Below, piece by piece: positions 1-8,841 of a stretch of 64,000 nt of DNA. The position numbers and the translations under genes are program-made. The stretch covers positions 18,784 through 82,783 of the forward strand of contig NZ_AZAC01000021.1 in NCBI RefSeq assembly GCF_000931935.2, written 5' to 3'. The notes under the pieces were generated by a model, which was not told where the DNA came from, made no database searches, and saw nothing but the letters and a program-made list of their open reading frames with translations. This stretch comes from Dethiosulfatarculus sandiegensis. Its GTDB lineage: Bacteria; Desulfobacterota; Desulfarculia; Desulfarculales; Desulfarculaceae. Within the stretch, counting starts at the first letter, position 1, and every line of letters starts with the position of its first letter.

Positions 1-329
1 GTTTCACGGAAGCTTTTAAGGCGCTCAGGGGGAAGGCCGTGAAACCTGGTTAAGGAAGCGATCTTTTCCGGGGGATAGGCCAAAAGCTTGGGTATCTCCA
101 TGACCACCTTGCCCAAATGGCGATAGCAGTCAAGAGAGGTCTTTGTCACCCATTCCCGGCTTTTTTCCGGAAAGGACTCAGCTATGTTTCTGAGGATTAT
201 CTCTCTATGGCGCTGATCCAGCTTAAAGCCCAGACTGCCCAGCCCTTTGCCGAAAAACCTGGCCAGGGGCAAGGGAGGCAAGGCAACCCCCAAAACACCT
301 AATCGCAACAAATGGTAGGCTATATCCAA
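1..329 (-). CDS. LpxL/HtrB-like lipid A late acyltransferase, 5' part only
   Basis: The reverse strand encodes about 109 residues that run off the window edge, beginning LDIAYHLLRLGVLGVALPPL and continuing through RHREIILRNIAESFP. This is the usual start of the LpxL/LpxM lysophospholipid acyltransferase family, which adds secondary acyl chains to Kdo-lipid A at the inner membrane. The catalytic HX4D motif would lie outside the window. An in-frame TAG lies just upstream, so the likely start is TTG at 329 with GGGAG eight bases before it; it overlaps the end of lpxK by ten bases, which implies coupling. Placement after waaA and lpxK fits the pathway. The exact acyltransferase subtype cannot be told. 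Confidence 0.7.
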   Translation of the reverse strand, partial: MDIAYHLLRLGVLGVALPPLPLARFFGKGLGSLGFKLDQRHREIILRNIAESFPEKSREWVTKTSLDCYRHLGKVVMEIPKLLAYPPEKIASLTRFHGLPPERLKSFRE

Positions 330-1441
330 CTACGGGACTCCCAATTCTTGAGCCCCCAGGTCAGGAGACTCTCCAACACCCGGGGTCCTTTTTCAAATTC
401 AAGTTCAAGCCGAGTAACCAGAAGCCCGGCCCCTTGAGGCGTTTCAGGCAGGCGCATGCTGTCCTTTTCACTGGTGACCAGGGCTGTTGCGCCCAAATCT
501 TGGGCCTTTTGCCACAGATCACGCATCTCCGCAGATGTAAAGGGATGATGATCGGAAAAGGCTTCCATGCCCTTAACCTCAAGTCCCAGGGAAACCAGCC
601 CTTGAACAAACGCCTCGGGCTTACCCAGGCCGCAAAAGGCAAAAACAGGCATGCCCGCCAGTTTTTCCTCCGGCAAAAGGTTACCGTTTTCATCGGCCAG
701 GCCCTTTAAACGGTGAACACAACTCAAGACCGGGCCTGTCCCCCAATGGGAGCGCAGCCATTTCCTGGTGTTGGCTGCGGCCTCCGGGTCATCGGCATGG
801 GTCAATACTATGGCCTGAGCCCTCCTTATACTGGTCCAGGGCTCTCTCAACACCCCCCGGGGCAGAATTTTACCATTTCCCAAAGGCTTTCGGGCATCCA
901 GGGTGAGGATATTCAAATCCCGGTGTAGCCTTCGGTGCTGGAACAGATCATCCGCCACCAAAACCCTGGGGCCCAGGGTGAGCAACACCTCCTTGCCGAC
1001 CAGATACCGGTTGCGCCCCACCGCCACAGGGGTCTTGAGCAGCCGGGCCATCAAGAGGGGCTCATCACCCGCCTGGGAGACGTCCAACAAAGGCTCCCCG
1101 CCTTTTGAGACCCAGTTCACCTCATCGGTTGCCTGGCCCTTGTATCCCCTGCTGATCACACATGATTTTAGTCCCAGGCGCTTAAGGGCCCGGACAATCT
1201 CCATGACCAGGGGGGTTTTGCCGGTGCCGCCCACAGTCAAATTACCCACACCCACCACAGGCGCTGGCAGCCTGCCCGCTTCAGACAGACCAAGGTCATA
1301 GCGCAGGTTTCCCAGGGAGGCCCCAAAGCCGTAAAGCCCGGCGGCCAGGCCCGCAACCAGGCGCAGCCCCTTCAGGGCCGGGGAATCGTCGGTTTCCCCC
1401 ACTATACGCTGAAAAAGGCTTTCCCCGGTCTTAACGGCCAT
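320..1441 (-). CDS. lpxK: Tetraacyldisaccharide 4'-kinase LpxK
   Basis: LpxK phosphorylates the 4' position of the lipid A disaccharide on the inner membrane, making lipid IVA. Seen: a hydrophobic N-terminal stretch (about residues 25-45), a Walker A loop GGTGKT (71-76) and the family motif DDLFQHRRL, which corresponds to the usual DDGxQHRRL. I place the start at ATG 1441, preceded by AGGTGA five bases away; a GTG at 1450 is also open and would add three residues. It overlaps the end of waaA, so the two are probably translated together. Length (373 residues) is slightly longer than the common 325-345. Confidence 0.93.
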   Translation of the reverse strand: MAVKTGESLFQRIVGETDDSPALKGLRLVAGLAAGLYGFGASLGNLRYDLGLSEAGRLPAPVVGVGNLTVGGTGKTPLVMEIVRALKRLGLKSCVISRGYKGQATDEVNWVSKGGEPLLDVSQAGDEPLLMARLLKTPVAVGRNRYLVGKEVLLTLGPRVLVADDLFQHRRLHRDLNILTLDARKPLGNGKILPRGVLREPWTSIRRAQAIVLTHADDPEAAANTRKWLRSHWGTGPVLSCVHRLKGLADENGNLLPEEKLAGMPVFAFCGLGKPEAFVQGLVSLGLEVKGMEAFSDHHPFTSAEMRDLWQKAQDLGATALVTSEKDSMRLPETPQGAGLLVTRLELEFEKGPRVLESLLTWGLKNWESRSWI

Positions 1442-2783
1442 AGCCCTCACCTGATTGCAAATCCGGCTCTTTATGAGAAGGGTCGGGGTGAATTCCGTCT
1501 TTTTCTCTTAAAAGCGCCCCGGCCTCCAGGACAGCTCTTCGCACTGCGCCCTGATGATCCAGGCAAAACCGTCTTGCCCTGCGCCCCATGTCATGGGCCT
1601 TTTGCGGATTGGCCAGTATATCCCCCCAAAAAGCGGCCAGTTCATCAGAGTCCTTGACCCTGACTCCGCCCCCGGCCTTGGTGAGCTGCTTAGCCATCTC
1701 CAGAAAATTATACGTGTGGGGGCCATAGGCCACCGGAACCCCCTGGGATGCGGGCTCCAAGAGATTGTGCCCGCCAAGGGACTGCCAGGAGCCTCCCACA
1801 AAGGCCGCCTCGGCCAGGGCGTAGGCAGCTGCCAGCCTGCCGAGTACATCCAGGATCACCACATCGGCTGCGGCATCGGAATTGTTCAAACTGGCCTGAA
1901 CGCTCTTCAAGCCCAGTTGCGACGCCTGTTCGAAAACCACCGGCCCTGTATTCACATCCCTCGGCGCCAGGATAAGGGCAAGTTCGGAATGATCCTTTTT
2001 AAGGCGGGCAAAGGCCTTTAAACAAGGGCCTTCCTCTCCGGGATGAGTGGAGCCGGCCACCAGCACCTGCCTGCCCAAGAGCCCCATTTCCCGGGCCAGG
2101 GTCTGTTTTTCCCCTTGGGTCAAAATCTTTGGCGCGGTGTCGAACTTAAGGTTGCCCCCGACCTTGAGGCGTTTTGGCCGGACCCCCACCTGAGCCATGC
2201 GCTCATAGTCAACCCGGGTCTGCAAAAGGATGCGGTCAAAACCGTTCAGCATGCCCCTGGCCAAGGGAGCGAACCGGCGATAGCCCTTGAAGGTGCGGGG
2301 ACTGACCCTGCCGTTGACCAGCATGCGAGGCACCCCCCGGGCAGCCAAAGACCACTGCCAGTTGGGCCAGATGTCACCCTCCACCAAACAAAACAGCCCC
2401 GGATCGATCCTATCGATCAAACGGTCCACCGCCCAGGGCAGATCAAGGGGCCTTACAAGAAGCAGGACCTCGGAATCAGCTCCCAAGGCCTTTTTCGCTA
2501 CGGAATGCCCCTGGTCAGTTGCCACACTCATAATCAGGGGTCGGCCGGGAAAAGCCTCGCCCAAGGCCTTTAACAAAGGCAGGGCCGAGGCCACCTCACC
2601 CACGCTTAAGGCATGGACCCAGATGCCTCCCTTTTCCTGTTTGGGCGGCAGCCAGCCCGACCCCAGGCCCAGGCGAACCTTGGCCAGGCGGCGAAAACGC
2701 TTTTGGGCCAGGCGCGGAGCCAAAACCGGAGCCGCGGCTGCCAGGCCCAGGCTTACAAACAGGTTGTAGGCCAGGCGTTTCAC
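1431..2783 (-). CDS. waaA: 3-deoxy-D-manno-octulosonic acid transferase WaaA (KdtA)
   Basis: WaaA transfers Kdo from CMP-Kdo to lipid IVA at the cytoplasmic face of the inner membrane. The 450-residue product has an N-terminal membrane anchor, the GT30 motif HALSVGEV with the likely catalytic Glu63, and a C-terminal nucleotide-sugar region with GGHNLLEPA. The start is GTG at 2783, with GGGAG eight bases upstream; it overlaps the TGA of the preceding ArnD-like gene as GTGA. Whether it adds one Kdo or two cannot be told from sequence. It sits between the lipid A modification genes and lpxK. Confidence 0.93.
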   Translation of the reverse strand: MKRLAYNLFVSLGLAAAAPVLAPRLAQKRFRRLAKVRLGLGSGWLPPKQEKGGIWVHALSVGEVASALPLLKALGEAFPGRPLIMSVATDQGHSVAKKALGADSEVLLLVRPLDLPWAVDRLIDRIDPGLFCLVEGDIWPNWQWSLAARGVPRMLVNGRVSPRTFKGYRRFAPLARGMLNGFDRILLQTRVDYERMAQVGVRPKRLKVGGNLKFDTAPKILTQGEKQTLAREMGLLGRQVLVAGSTHPGEEGPCLKAFARLKKDHSELALILAPRDVNTGPVVFEQASQLGLKSVQASLNNSDAAADVVILDVLGRLAAAYALAEAAFVGGSWQSLGGHNLLEPASQGVPVAYGPHTYNFLEMAKQLTKAGGGVRVKDSDELAAFWGDILANPQKAHDMGRRARRFCLDHQGAVRRAVLEAGALLREKDGIHPDPSHKEPDLQSGEGYGR

Positions 2784-3727
2784 TTATCATTCTCCCGGGG
2801 AGCGAAACCCTGTTCCAGGGCCATATCCCCGGCCCGGCCGGGAAGTTCGCCGTAATAATAACCCAGGGCGGGTGGTGTTGTTTCGGAAAGTATGCGGTCC
2901 GCCGTTTCTATAAGGCGCTCGAAAACCACGCCCCGATCAAGGAGCCTTTGCAGAAACTCCTTTAACACAAAGGCCATTTCCCTGCCCTCCACCTCGCCGT
3001 GCAGGGTGAAGACATTGAGTTTTTCCGGCTTCACCAGATCAGCCAGGTATTTGGCCGCGTTATTCCTGGTGACCCCGTTTCTGCCCAGGATCTCGTCCAA
3101 GGTGGGCAAGGTGGTGGGTATCTCCAGCAAGGGCAGAGTCTTGTCCTTAAGGCGCGGGAAAAAGGCCCTGACTCCCCTGGTGGTGGAGACATGACGCACG
3201 CCTATGTCAAAAAGGGCCTCAAAGGCCTGGTCGGTTATCTGCCAGCCGGGAGAGGCAAAGGTTCCGGGCCAGAAACCGGTTATGTCCTCGAAAAGCCCAA
3301 AGGCCAAACCCAACTCCCGGCTTAGCCTGGCCCGGCCCATGCGGCGCAGGCAATCGTGCCAGAACACATGATCCCAGGCATGAATCCCCACCTCATGACC
3401 TTCATTGATCAGCCGGTTAGGTAAATTCGGCGCGGCCTTGGCTATGATCGGGCCGGGCAGCAGAAGTCCGTAGAGCATGGTCACCGGGCCATAGGCCGAA
3501 GCGGCCCCGGAGCGCATCTGCTTGGCTAAAAAGCCCGGACGGAAAAGCCTTTTCAGGGCCCGGCCGGAATTATCAGGCCCCATGGAAAGAAAATAAGAGG
3601 CCTTAACTTTTTTTTCAGCCATCAGGTCGGCCAGGTTGCGCACCCCGTGGATAAACCCGACCTTGGTATCCACATCAACCTTGAGGGTCACCCTGGTTTC
3701 GGCCGTTTGGCTAATTTGCGTCTCCAA
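2780..3727 (-). CDS. ArnD/NaxD-like polyprenyl-phosphosugar deformylase/deacetylase
   Basis: A 315-residue NodB-type polysaccharide deacetylase. The sequence follows the ArnD pattern: metal and catalytic Asp pair in LKVDVD (Asp18, Asp20), YFLSMGPDNSGR, the RSGAASAYG region and the His-rich motif HEVGIHAWDH (His111, His116, His120). In enterobacteria ArnD removes a formyl group from undecaprenyl-phospho-Ara4FN; in Francisella the related NaxD deacetylates undecaprenyl-phospho-GalNAc. Which sugar is used here is not visible. The start appears to be TTG at 3727, four bases after the ArnC-like stop, with AGGGA eight bases before it. It works in series with the gene just upstream. Confidence 0.82.
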   Translation of the reverse strand: METQISQTAETRVTLKVDVDTKVGFIHGVRNLADLMAEKKVKASYFLSMGPDNSGRALKRLFRPGFLAKQMRSGAASAYGPVTMLYGLLLPGPIIAKAAPNLPNRLINEGHEVGIHAWDHVFWHDCLRRMGRARLSRELGLAFGLFEDITGFWPGTFASPGWQITDQAFEALFDIGVRHVSTTRGVRAFFPRLKDKTLPLLEIPTTLPTLDEILGRNGVTRNNAAKYLADLVKPEKLNVFTLHGEVEGREMAFVLKEFLQRLLDRGVVFERLIETADRILSETTPPALGYYYGELPGRAGDMALEQGFAPRENDK

Positions 3728-3731
3728 CTGC

Positions 3732-4676
3732 CTAGTCCCTGGTTTCGGCCACTACATAACGCGGCCTGGACCGCACCTCGCGGTATATGCGGCCCACATA
3801 TTCACCGATCAACCCCACACAAAGAATCTGCACCCCCACGAACACAAACAGGATGGCAAAAAGGGTGAAAACTCCTTCCACTTCCGGTCCAACCACCAGA
3901 CGGCGGATAAACAGAAAGAGGCCGAAAAAGACCCCTGCCAGGGCCACCAGCCCGCCGAGAATGCTGACCATCTGGATGGGAAGCACGGAAAAACCGGTCA
4001 TGAGGTCAAAGTTAAGGCGCAAAAGATCCACCAGCCTGTATTTGGAGCTGCCGGATTGGCGTTCGGCGTGTCCCACCGGTATCTCGGTAACTTCCTTGGC
4101 AAAGGTGTTGGCCAGGGCGGGGATGAAGCTGCTGGTCTCCTCACAGCGGTTCATGGCCTCCACCACTTCCCGGCGATAGGCCCTCAGCATACAGCCATAG
4201 TCCTTTAAGTCCACGCCCACCACCCGGCTGGTGATGCGGTTGACCAGGTAAGAGGGCAGCTTGCGCAGCCAGGAATCCCTGCGGTTTTCCCGCCAGCCTC
4301 CAACCACGTCATAGCCTTCCTCAAGCTTGGCAACCAGTTTAGGCACATCTTCAGGCGGATTCTGCAGATCGGCGTCCAAGGTGGCCACCACCTGGCCGCG
4401 CACCCTCTCAAACCCGGCGAAAACCGCCATATGCTGGCCATAGTTGCGGTTGAACCTCACCAGGTGCACGCGATGGGATTTCTTGTGAAAGCTCTCCAGT
4501 ATATTCCAGGAATCATCTCTGGAGCCGTCATCCACATAGATAACTTCCCAGTCATAACCAGCCTTATCCAGGGTTAAGGTAAGCCTCGCGTGCAGCTCCG
4601 CCAGGTTTTCCTCCTCATTGAAAACCGGTATAACCACCGACAGATAAGGGTTGAATTCTTGCTTCAAATCCGCCAT
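3732..4676 (-). CDS. ArnC-like polyprenyl-phosphate glycosyltransferase (GT2)
   Basis: A 314-residue family 2 glycosyltransferase with SVVIPVFNEEENL, VDDGSRDDS, the DXD-type motif LDADLQNPPED and a QSGSSKYR motif, followed by two C-terminal membrane segments. This is the ArnC/FlmF/dolichol-phosphate-mannose synthase arrangement, which loads a sugar from a nucleotide donor onto undecaprenyl phosphate. I choose ATG 4676, preceded by GGAGGT; a longer frame to 4745 lacks such a site. The adjacent ArnD-like gene would process the lipid-linked sugar and the ArnT-like genes would use it. Donor sugar unknown; no ArnA or ArnB homologue lies in the window. Confidence 0.85.
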   Translation of the reverse strand: MADLKQEFNPYLSVVIPVFNEEENLAELHARLTLTLDKAGYDWEVIYVDDGSRDDSWNILESFHKKSHRVHLVRFNRNYGQHMAVFAGFERVRGQVVATLDADLQNPPEDVPKLVAKLEEGYDVVGGWRENRRDSWLRKLPSYLVNRITSRVVGVDLKDYGCMLRAYRREVVEAMNRCEETSSFIPALANTFAKEVTEIPVGHAERQSGSSKYRLVDLLRLNFDLMTGFSVLPIQMVSILGGLVALAGVFFGLFLFIRRLVVGPEVEGVFTLFAILFVFVGVQILCVGLIGEYVGRIYREVRSRPRYVVAETRD

Positions 4677-4761
4677 CAATACCTCCAGAAGAAACAATTT
4701 TCCGGGCTTGCCTTGAGCCAAAGTCAAGACGGGAGCCACCGGCAAAGCAAAAATCGTTTTT

Positions 4762-6468
4762 TTAGTTCAGGGGCCTGTTGCTGAAAAGCACCTTATCGCC
4801 CAGGGTCTTTAACTTGAACAAGAGCAGTCCGGGCACTCCGTGGGCCATTTTATCAAGCCTTTTGTAAGCGCCTATTTCAGCAACCACAAAAACCCTTCGC
4901 TTGGGGTTCTGTAAAAAACGCAGAAAATCGGCGTCCTTTTTAATAAACCAATCAGACGTGTCGGAGGTGTGACGCCTGCCGAAATCCAGCTCACCCCAGT
5001 TATCAGCCACCAACACTCTTCGCTCACCATAAAACACAGTTCCATGGTAATAATCACCATAATTGGCCAGAATATCGCTTTTGGTCAATACCTGGCGCAA
5101 AGGTTTAACCAAACCTTTTACGGAACGGTAGTCATCCAACTGCGGCGCGCCAATGGCAACCACCACCAAAAGGATAAGCAAAACACTTAAAGGCGCGGCC
5201 ACCGCGTAAATAAGTTTCTTGCGCATAAGGTATATCACCACGGCCAGGGCCGTGGCCAGGCAGGGGCCCACAATCAAAAGTCCGCCTAAGTGATCAAAGG
5301 TGATATCCGGATTCAGGGCCGGCACCAAAGGCAGGGCCAGGCCTGCGGCCAGGGCGACCACACTGAGCCCCACCAGCCCCCTGCGCAGGCCCGCCTGGGT
5401 TTCCGCGCCGGGTTTCCATCCCTTGACCAAGGCCAGGGCCCGACCCATTAAAAGCCCCAAAGGCGGCAACACCGGCAAGATGTAATGCAGCATCTTGGAA
5501 CTGGAAATGGAAAGAAAGGAAAAAAACCAGACCGCCCATACAGTTACAAAAAGCCATGAGCGATGGGGGGGCTTTAAAAGATTTGCCTTGCCGGGCCAAA
5601 GGGTCTTCAATCCCCATGGGAACAGGGTGACCCAGGGAAACAGGGCGGCGGGTAAAATCGGCAGATAATACCAGACAGGCTCCTGGCGTTGCTGCCGGTC
5701 GGTCAAAAGCCTTCCCAGGTGTTCGTCAATAAAGAAAAACTGAAAAAACTCAGGATTAACCAGGCTGACCCATATAACCCAAGGCAGAGTCAACAGGGCG
5801 CAGAGCCCCATGGCCTTATAGTCGGCCAGGCGTTTTATCAGATCCCATTCCCGGCTGAGGGCGCAGTAGATAACCACATGCAGGACAACCAGGCCCGGGC
5901 CCAAAAGGCCCTTGGATAAAAAGGCCGCGGCCAGGCCCACCCAAAAGGCATAAACCCCGTGTTTAGTTTTCTGCCTTGTCTGCCAGGCTCCGTAAACAGC
6001 CAGCACAATGCCGAAGCAAAGCACCATATCCACTAAAAGGACCCTGCTTAACAGCAGAAACATAAGAGATGTGGCCAAAACAGCCCCGCCCCAGAGGCCG
6101 GAGCGGGCATCCCATAGGGATCTACCCAATAAAAAACACAAGAGCACAGTTAAGGTGCCAAAAAACATGGGCACAAAACGGGCGCTGGCATCGCTCACCC
6201 CGAACAGCTTGAAGCTTATGGCCACCAGCCAATAGGTAAGCGGTGGTTTTTCGAAATATTTTACATAATTAAGATGGGGCGTCACCCAATCGCCGGTAAC
6301 CAGCATCTCCCGGGCGATCTCTGCGTAGCGGGCTTCGTCTGTTTCATACAGGCTGCGCAGGCCGGGCATGGAAAAAAACAAAACTCCGCACAGGACCAAA
6401 AGAAAGCCCATGTAAAGGGCATCTCTCTGCCAGTTGGACGGGGAATTTTTTTTAGCCCGGGGTTTCAT
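4762..6468 (-). CDS. ArnT-like lipid A glycosyltransferase (GT83), copy 1
   Basis: A 568-residue polytopic membrane protein of the PMT/ArnT superfamily. The first periplasmic loop carries the conserved acidic motif DEARYAEIAREM (44-55), followed by YFEKPPLTYW; about a dozen hydrophobic segments and a soluble C-terminal domain follow. ArnT moves an aminosugar from undecaprenyl phosphate to lipid A phosphates on the periplasmic side of the inner membrane. The start overlaps the stop of the second copy as ATGA. The two copies are clearly related in plan (DE motif, EKP motif) but diverged, so they may differ in donor or acceptor. Confidence 0.85.
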   Translation of the reverse strand: MKPRAKKNSPSNWQRDALYMGFLLVLCGVLFFSMPGLRSLYETDEARYAEIAREMLVTGDWVTPHLNYVKYFEKPPLTYWLVAISFKLFGVSDASARFVPMFFGTLTVLLCFLLGRSLWDARSGLWGGAVLATSLMFLLLSRVLLVDMVLCFGIVLAVYGAWQTRQKTKHGVYAFWVGLAAAFLSKGLLGPGLVVLHVVIYCALSREWDLIKRLADYKAMGLCALLTLPWVIWVSLVNPEFFQFFFIDEHLGRLLTDRQQRQEPVWYYLPILPAALFPWVTLFPWGLKTLWPGKANLLKPPHRSWLFVTVWAVWFFSFLSISSSKMLHYILPVLPPLGLLMGRALALVKGWKPGAETQAGLRRGLVGLSVVALAAGLALPLVPALNPDITFDHLGGLLIVGPCLATALAVVIYLMRKKLIYAVAAPLSVLLILLVVVAIGAPQLDDYRSVKGLVKPLRQVLTKSDILANYGDYYHGTVFYGERRVLVADNWGELDFGRRHTSDTSDWFIKKDADFLRFLQNPKRRVFVVAEIGAYKRLDKMAHGVPGLLLFKLKTLGDKVLFSNRPLN

Positions 6469-8228
6469 CCTTGGCCCCCTGTCTTAAGCTGATCTTTGCC
6501 TGTGCCTGTTTCCCAGACCCGGCGGGCGGATTCATTACCAACCAGCATGTAACCGCCCTTGACAGCCAAGACACTTAAGTCGGCTCCATTTTCCAGGCGG
6601 TCCCTTAGGGTGACCCTGGTAAAGGCAAAAAAGGGCTTGGCGCTTTGGGCCTTGTTTTTGAGTTTTTCCAGATCATCCACCCGAAACCGTTCCAGATCTT
6701 GATCCAGATAATAAAACAAAGATGGCTTCCAAAGGCCATAGGTGACAACCCGGGCCTCATCCGGAATCAGCTTGACCGCTTGGCGGGCAAGCTGCCGGGA
6801 GGGGTCCTGCATCACATTGGCCACGTTCGGCAAAAGACCTAGAATCAGGGTGGAGGAAAACAGCATCGCCCCCACGGCGATTCCGGCCACGCTAAAGGCG
6901 GGTTTTCCTTTTTTAAGCAGATACCAGCCTGAAAGGCAGATCAACACTCCGGCCATTCCGGCCAGAGGCCAGAATAAAAACAAGGGAGCAGCCTCGGGCA
7001 AAGCGTATTCACTGGAATCAGGCCTGATCGAACCCAGAATCTGATCCCAGAACAAAGGCAGCCCAAAGGCAAGGGCCAGCATCACCACCAGCCAGATGGC
7101 GCTTACCAATATAAGGCCCCAGGAATAGATCGCCTTGGTGGCTTTTCCCATCTGGCCCGGAAAAACCCTTTTGGCCAGAAAGTGCCCGGCTAAAACTGCG
7201 GCAAAGGGGAAACCCGGCAGGATGTAATTGATCTGCTTGGTGGCGGCCAGGGAAAAGACAATCAAGACCCAGACCAGGCAGAGACCTGCGAAAAAGCGCA
7301 GCCTTTGCACTTGGTCCGCCTGTTTACCCGCCTTGAAATTCTTTACAAACCCTCCGCCTAAGTCAGCCAGCACCACGGACGAAAAAGGGAAAAGCCCCAC
7401 CAGGAGCACAGGCAGGTAATACAAAAAACCGCCGCCATGTCCCAACAGAACCTCGGTAAAACGGTTAATGTTCTGAGCCACAAAAAAAGAACGCCAGAAG
7501 ACCTCGCCGAGTTTCCAGAAAACCAGGCCGTACCAGGGGAGGTTTATGACCACAAAAATCAGGATGCCCCAATGAATGCGGCAGGCTTTCAGAATTTGCC
7601 AAAGCCGCCTTTGCCAAAGGGCATAAAAAAAACAAACCGGCAAAACCACAGCCGGAGCCACCGGGCCCTTGGTCAGAAAACCAAAACCCAGGGCAGTCCA
7701 GCCCAGCAGATAGAAATTACGGGCTTTTAAGGGTTGTTCACCGCTTTCCACAGCCAGGTGGAAGCAGACCAGGGAAGCTGTGGTGAACAGGGTGAGCAGC
7801 ATATCAGTCAGGCAGGCCCTGCCCACCAGTAAAAACAAGGGGGTGAATACCGCGGCCACACAGGTGAGCGTAGTCCAGGCAGGGTCTTTCTGAGTGCGTC
7901 TGACCAGCCAGGCGGCCAGCAGGAGAACCAAAAAGGCGCTTACGGCCGAGGGCAGCCTGGCCGCCATTTCGCCATCACCGAAAACCGCTCTGGAAGCGGC
8001 CATGGCCCAGAATACCAGAATGGGTTTTTCCAGATACAGCCTACCGTTTAGGGTGGGGACCACAAAATCCCCGCTCCTGAACATGGCAGACACACTGGCC
8101 GCATATTCACCCTCGTCCCGGTCGGTAAGGGCCATGCTCCCCAAGCAGGAAAACAAGACCGCCAGGCTCAGCACGAGGGCCAGAAGGCCCATCCATGTCC
8201 ATTTTTTTTCAGACAGTCTGCTCTGCAC
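6465..8228 (-). CDS. ArnT-like lipid A glycosyltransferase (GT83), copy 2
   Basis: A 587-residue polytopic protein of the same superfamily as its neighbour, with the acidic motif DRDEGEYA (36-43), a following YLEKPILVFW motif, about twelve membrane segments and a periplasmic C-terminal region. By family it transfers a sugar from a polyprenyl phosphate carrier to lipid A or another envelope acceptor. It overlaps the end of the PAP2 gene by 20 bases and the start of copy 1 by four, so the set is tightly coupled. Two adjacent ArnT-like enzymes suggest two acceptor positions or two sugars; that is inference. Confidence 0.83.
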   Translation of the reverse strand: MQSRLSEKKWTWMGLLALVLSLAVLFSCLGSMALTDRDEGEYAASVSAMFRSGDFVVPTLNGRLYLEKPILVFWAMAASRAVFGDGEMAARLPSAVSAFLVLLLAAWLVRRTQKDPAWTTLTCVAAVFTPLFLLVGRACLTDMLLTLFTTASLVCFHLAVESGEQPLKARNFYLLGWTALGFGFLTKGPVAPAVVLPVCFFYALWQRRLWQILKACRIHWGILIFVVINLPWYGLVFWKLGEVFWRSFFVAQNINRFTEVLLGHGGGFLYYLPVLLVGLFPFSSVVLADLGGGFVKNFKAGKQADQVQRLRFFAGLCLVWVLIVFSLAATKQINYILPGFPFAAVLAGHFLAKRVFPGQMGKATKAIYSWGLILVSAIWLVVMLALAFGLPLFWDQILGSIRPDSSEYALPEAAPLFLFWPLAGMAGVLICLSGWYLLKKGKPAFSVAGIAVGAMLFSSTLILGLLPNVANVMQDPSRQLARQAVKLIPDEARVVTYGLWKPSLFYYLDQDLERFRVDDLEKLKNKAQSAKPFFAFTRVTLRDRLENGADLSVLAVKGGYMLVGNESARRVWETGTGKDQLKTGGQG

Positions 8229-8841
8229 AATCGGATCCCTGAATCTTTTTTAACAGCCTAAAGCCAAGGGGCAGTCCAACTAAAATACCCAAGATGCTTC
8301 CCGCCACCACATCGCTCACATGGTGGGCCGTACCGACCACCCGGCCCAGGGCAACCAGCAAACTGAGCAGATATAAATATGGCCGGGCCTTGGGGAAAAC
8401 CACTCCCAGCAAGGCGGCCAAGGCAAAGCTGGTGGCAGAGTGGCCGGAAGGAAAGGAGTGAAAGTCACTATCCCAGATCGGGCCTTTGACATCCATGGGC
8501 AAAAGCCCGGTGCTGGGCCTGGGCCTTCCCACCAGATGCTTTACAACCTGGGTCAACACCCCGGATATAATAAAGGCCAAAACCCCGTAAAGGGCCACTG
8601 GTTTGGCCCACTTGCGGCCTCGCCTCAAACCCCAAAGGCAAAACACCAAAAGGGCGGGAATCTGCAAAGATCCCAACCCGGCGTAATGGGCGAATGTATC
8701 CAGGCAAAAGCCGAATCCTGTCTCATTCCAGGTGCGCACCCACTCAAGCACCGGTTCATCAATAGTCGAAGCTGCAAGCAGCAGAAGAAAACCAAGTGCA
8801 AAAGGCCATACCTTACGCACCGACCAGGCGGATTTAGGCAC
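8209..8841 (-). CDS. PAP2-family membrane phosphatase, possibly acting on lipid A or undecaprenyl diphosphate
   Basis: A 210-residue membrane protein with the complete three-part PAP2 acid phosphatase signature: KHLVGRPRP (101-109), PSGH (131-134) and Arg167-x5-His173-x3-Asp177. Five to six hydrophobic segments surround these. Members of this family in lipid A gene clusters include LpxE and LpxF (lipid A 1- and 4'-phosphatases) and LpxT; others recycle undecaprenyl diphosphate. Its position between msbA and two ArnT-like transferases favours lipid A phosphate removal or carrier recycling, but sequence alone does not decide. It overlaps msbA by eight bases. Confidence 0.85.
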   Translation of the reverse strand: MPKSAWSVRKVWPFALGFLLLLAASTIDEPVLEWVRTWNETGFGFCLDTFAHYAGLGSLQIPALLVFCLWGLRRGRKWAKPVALYGVLAFIISGVLTQVVKHLVGRPRPSTGLLPMDVKGPIWDSDFHSFPSGHSATSFALAALLGVVFPKARPYLYLLSLLVALGRVVGTAHHVSDVVAGSILGILVGLPLGFRLLKKIQGSDCAEQTV

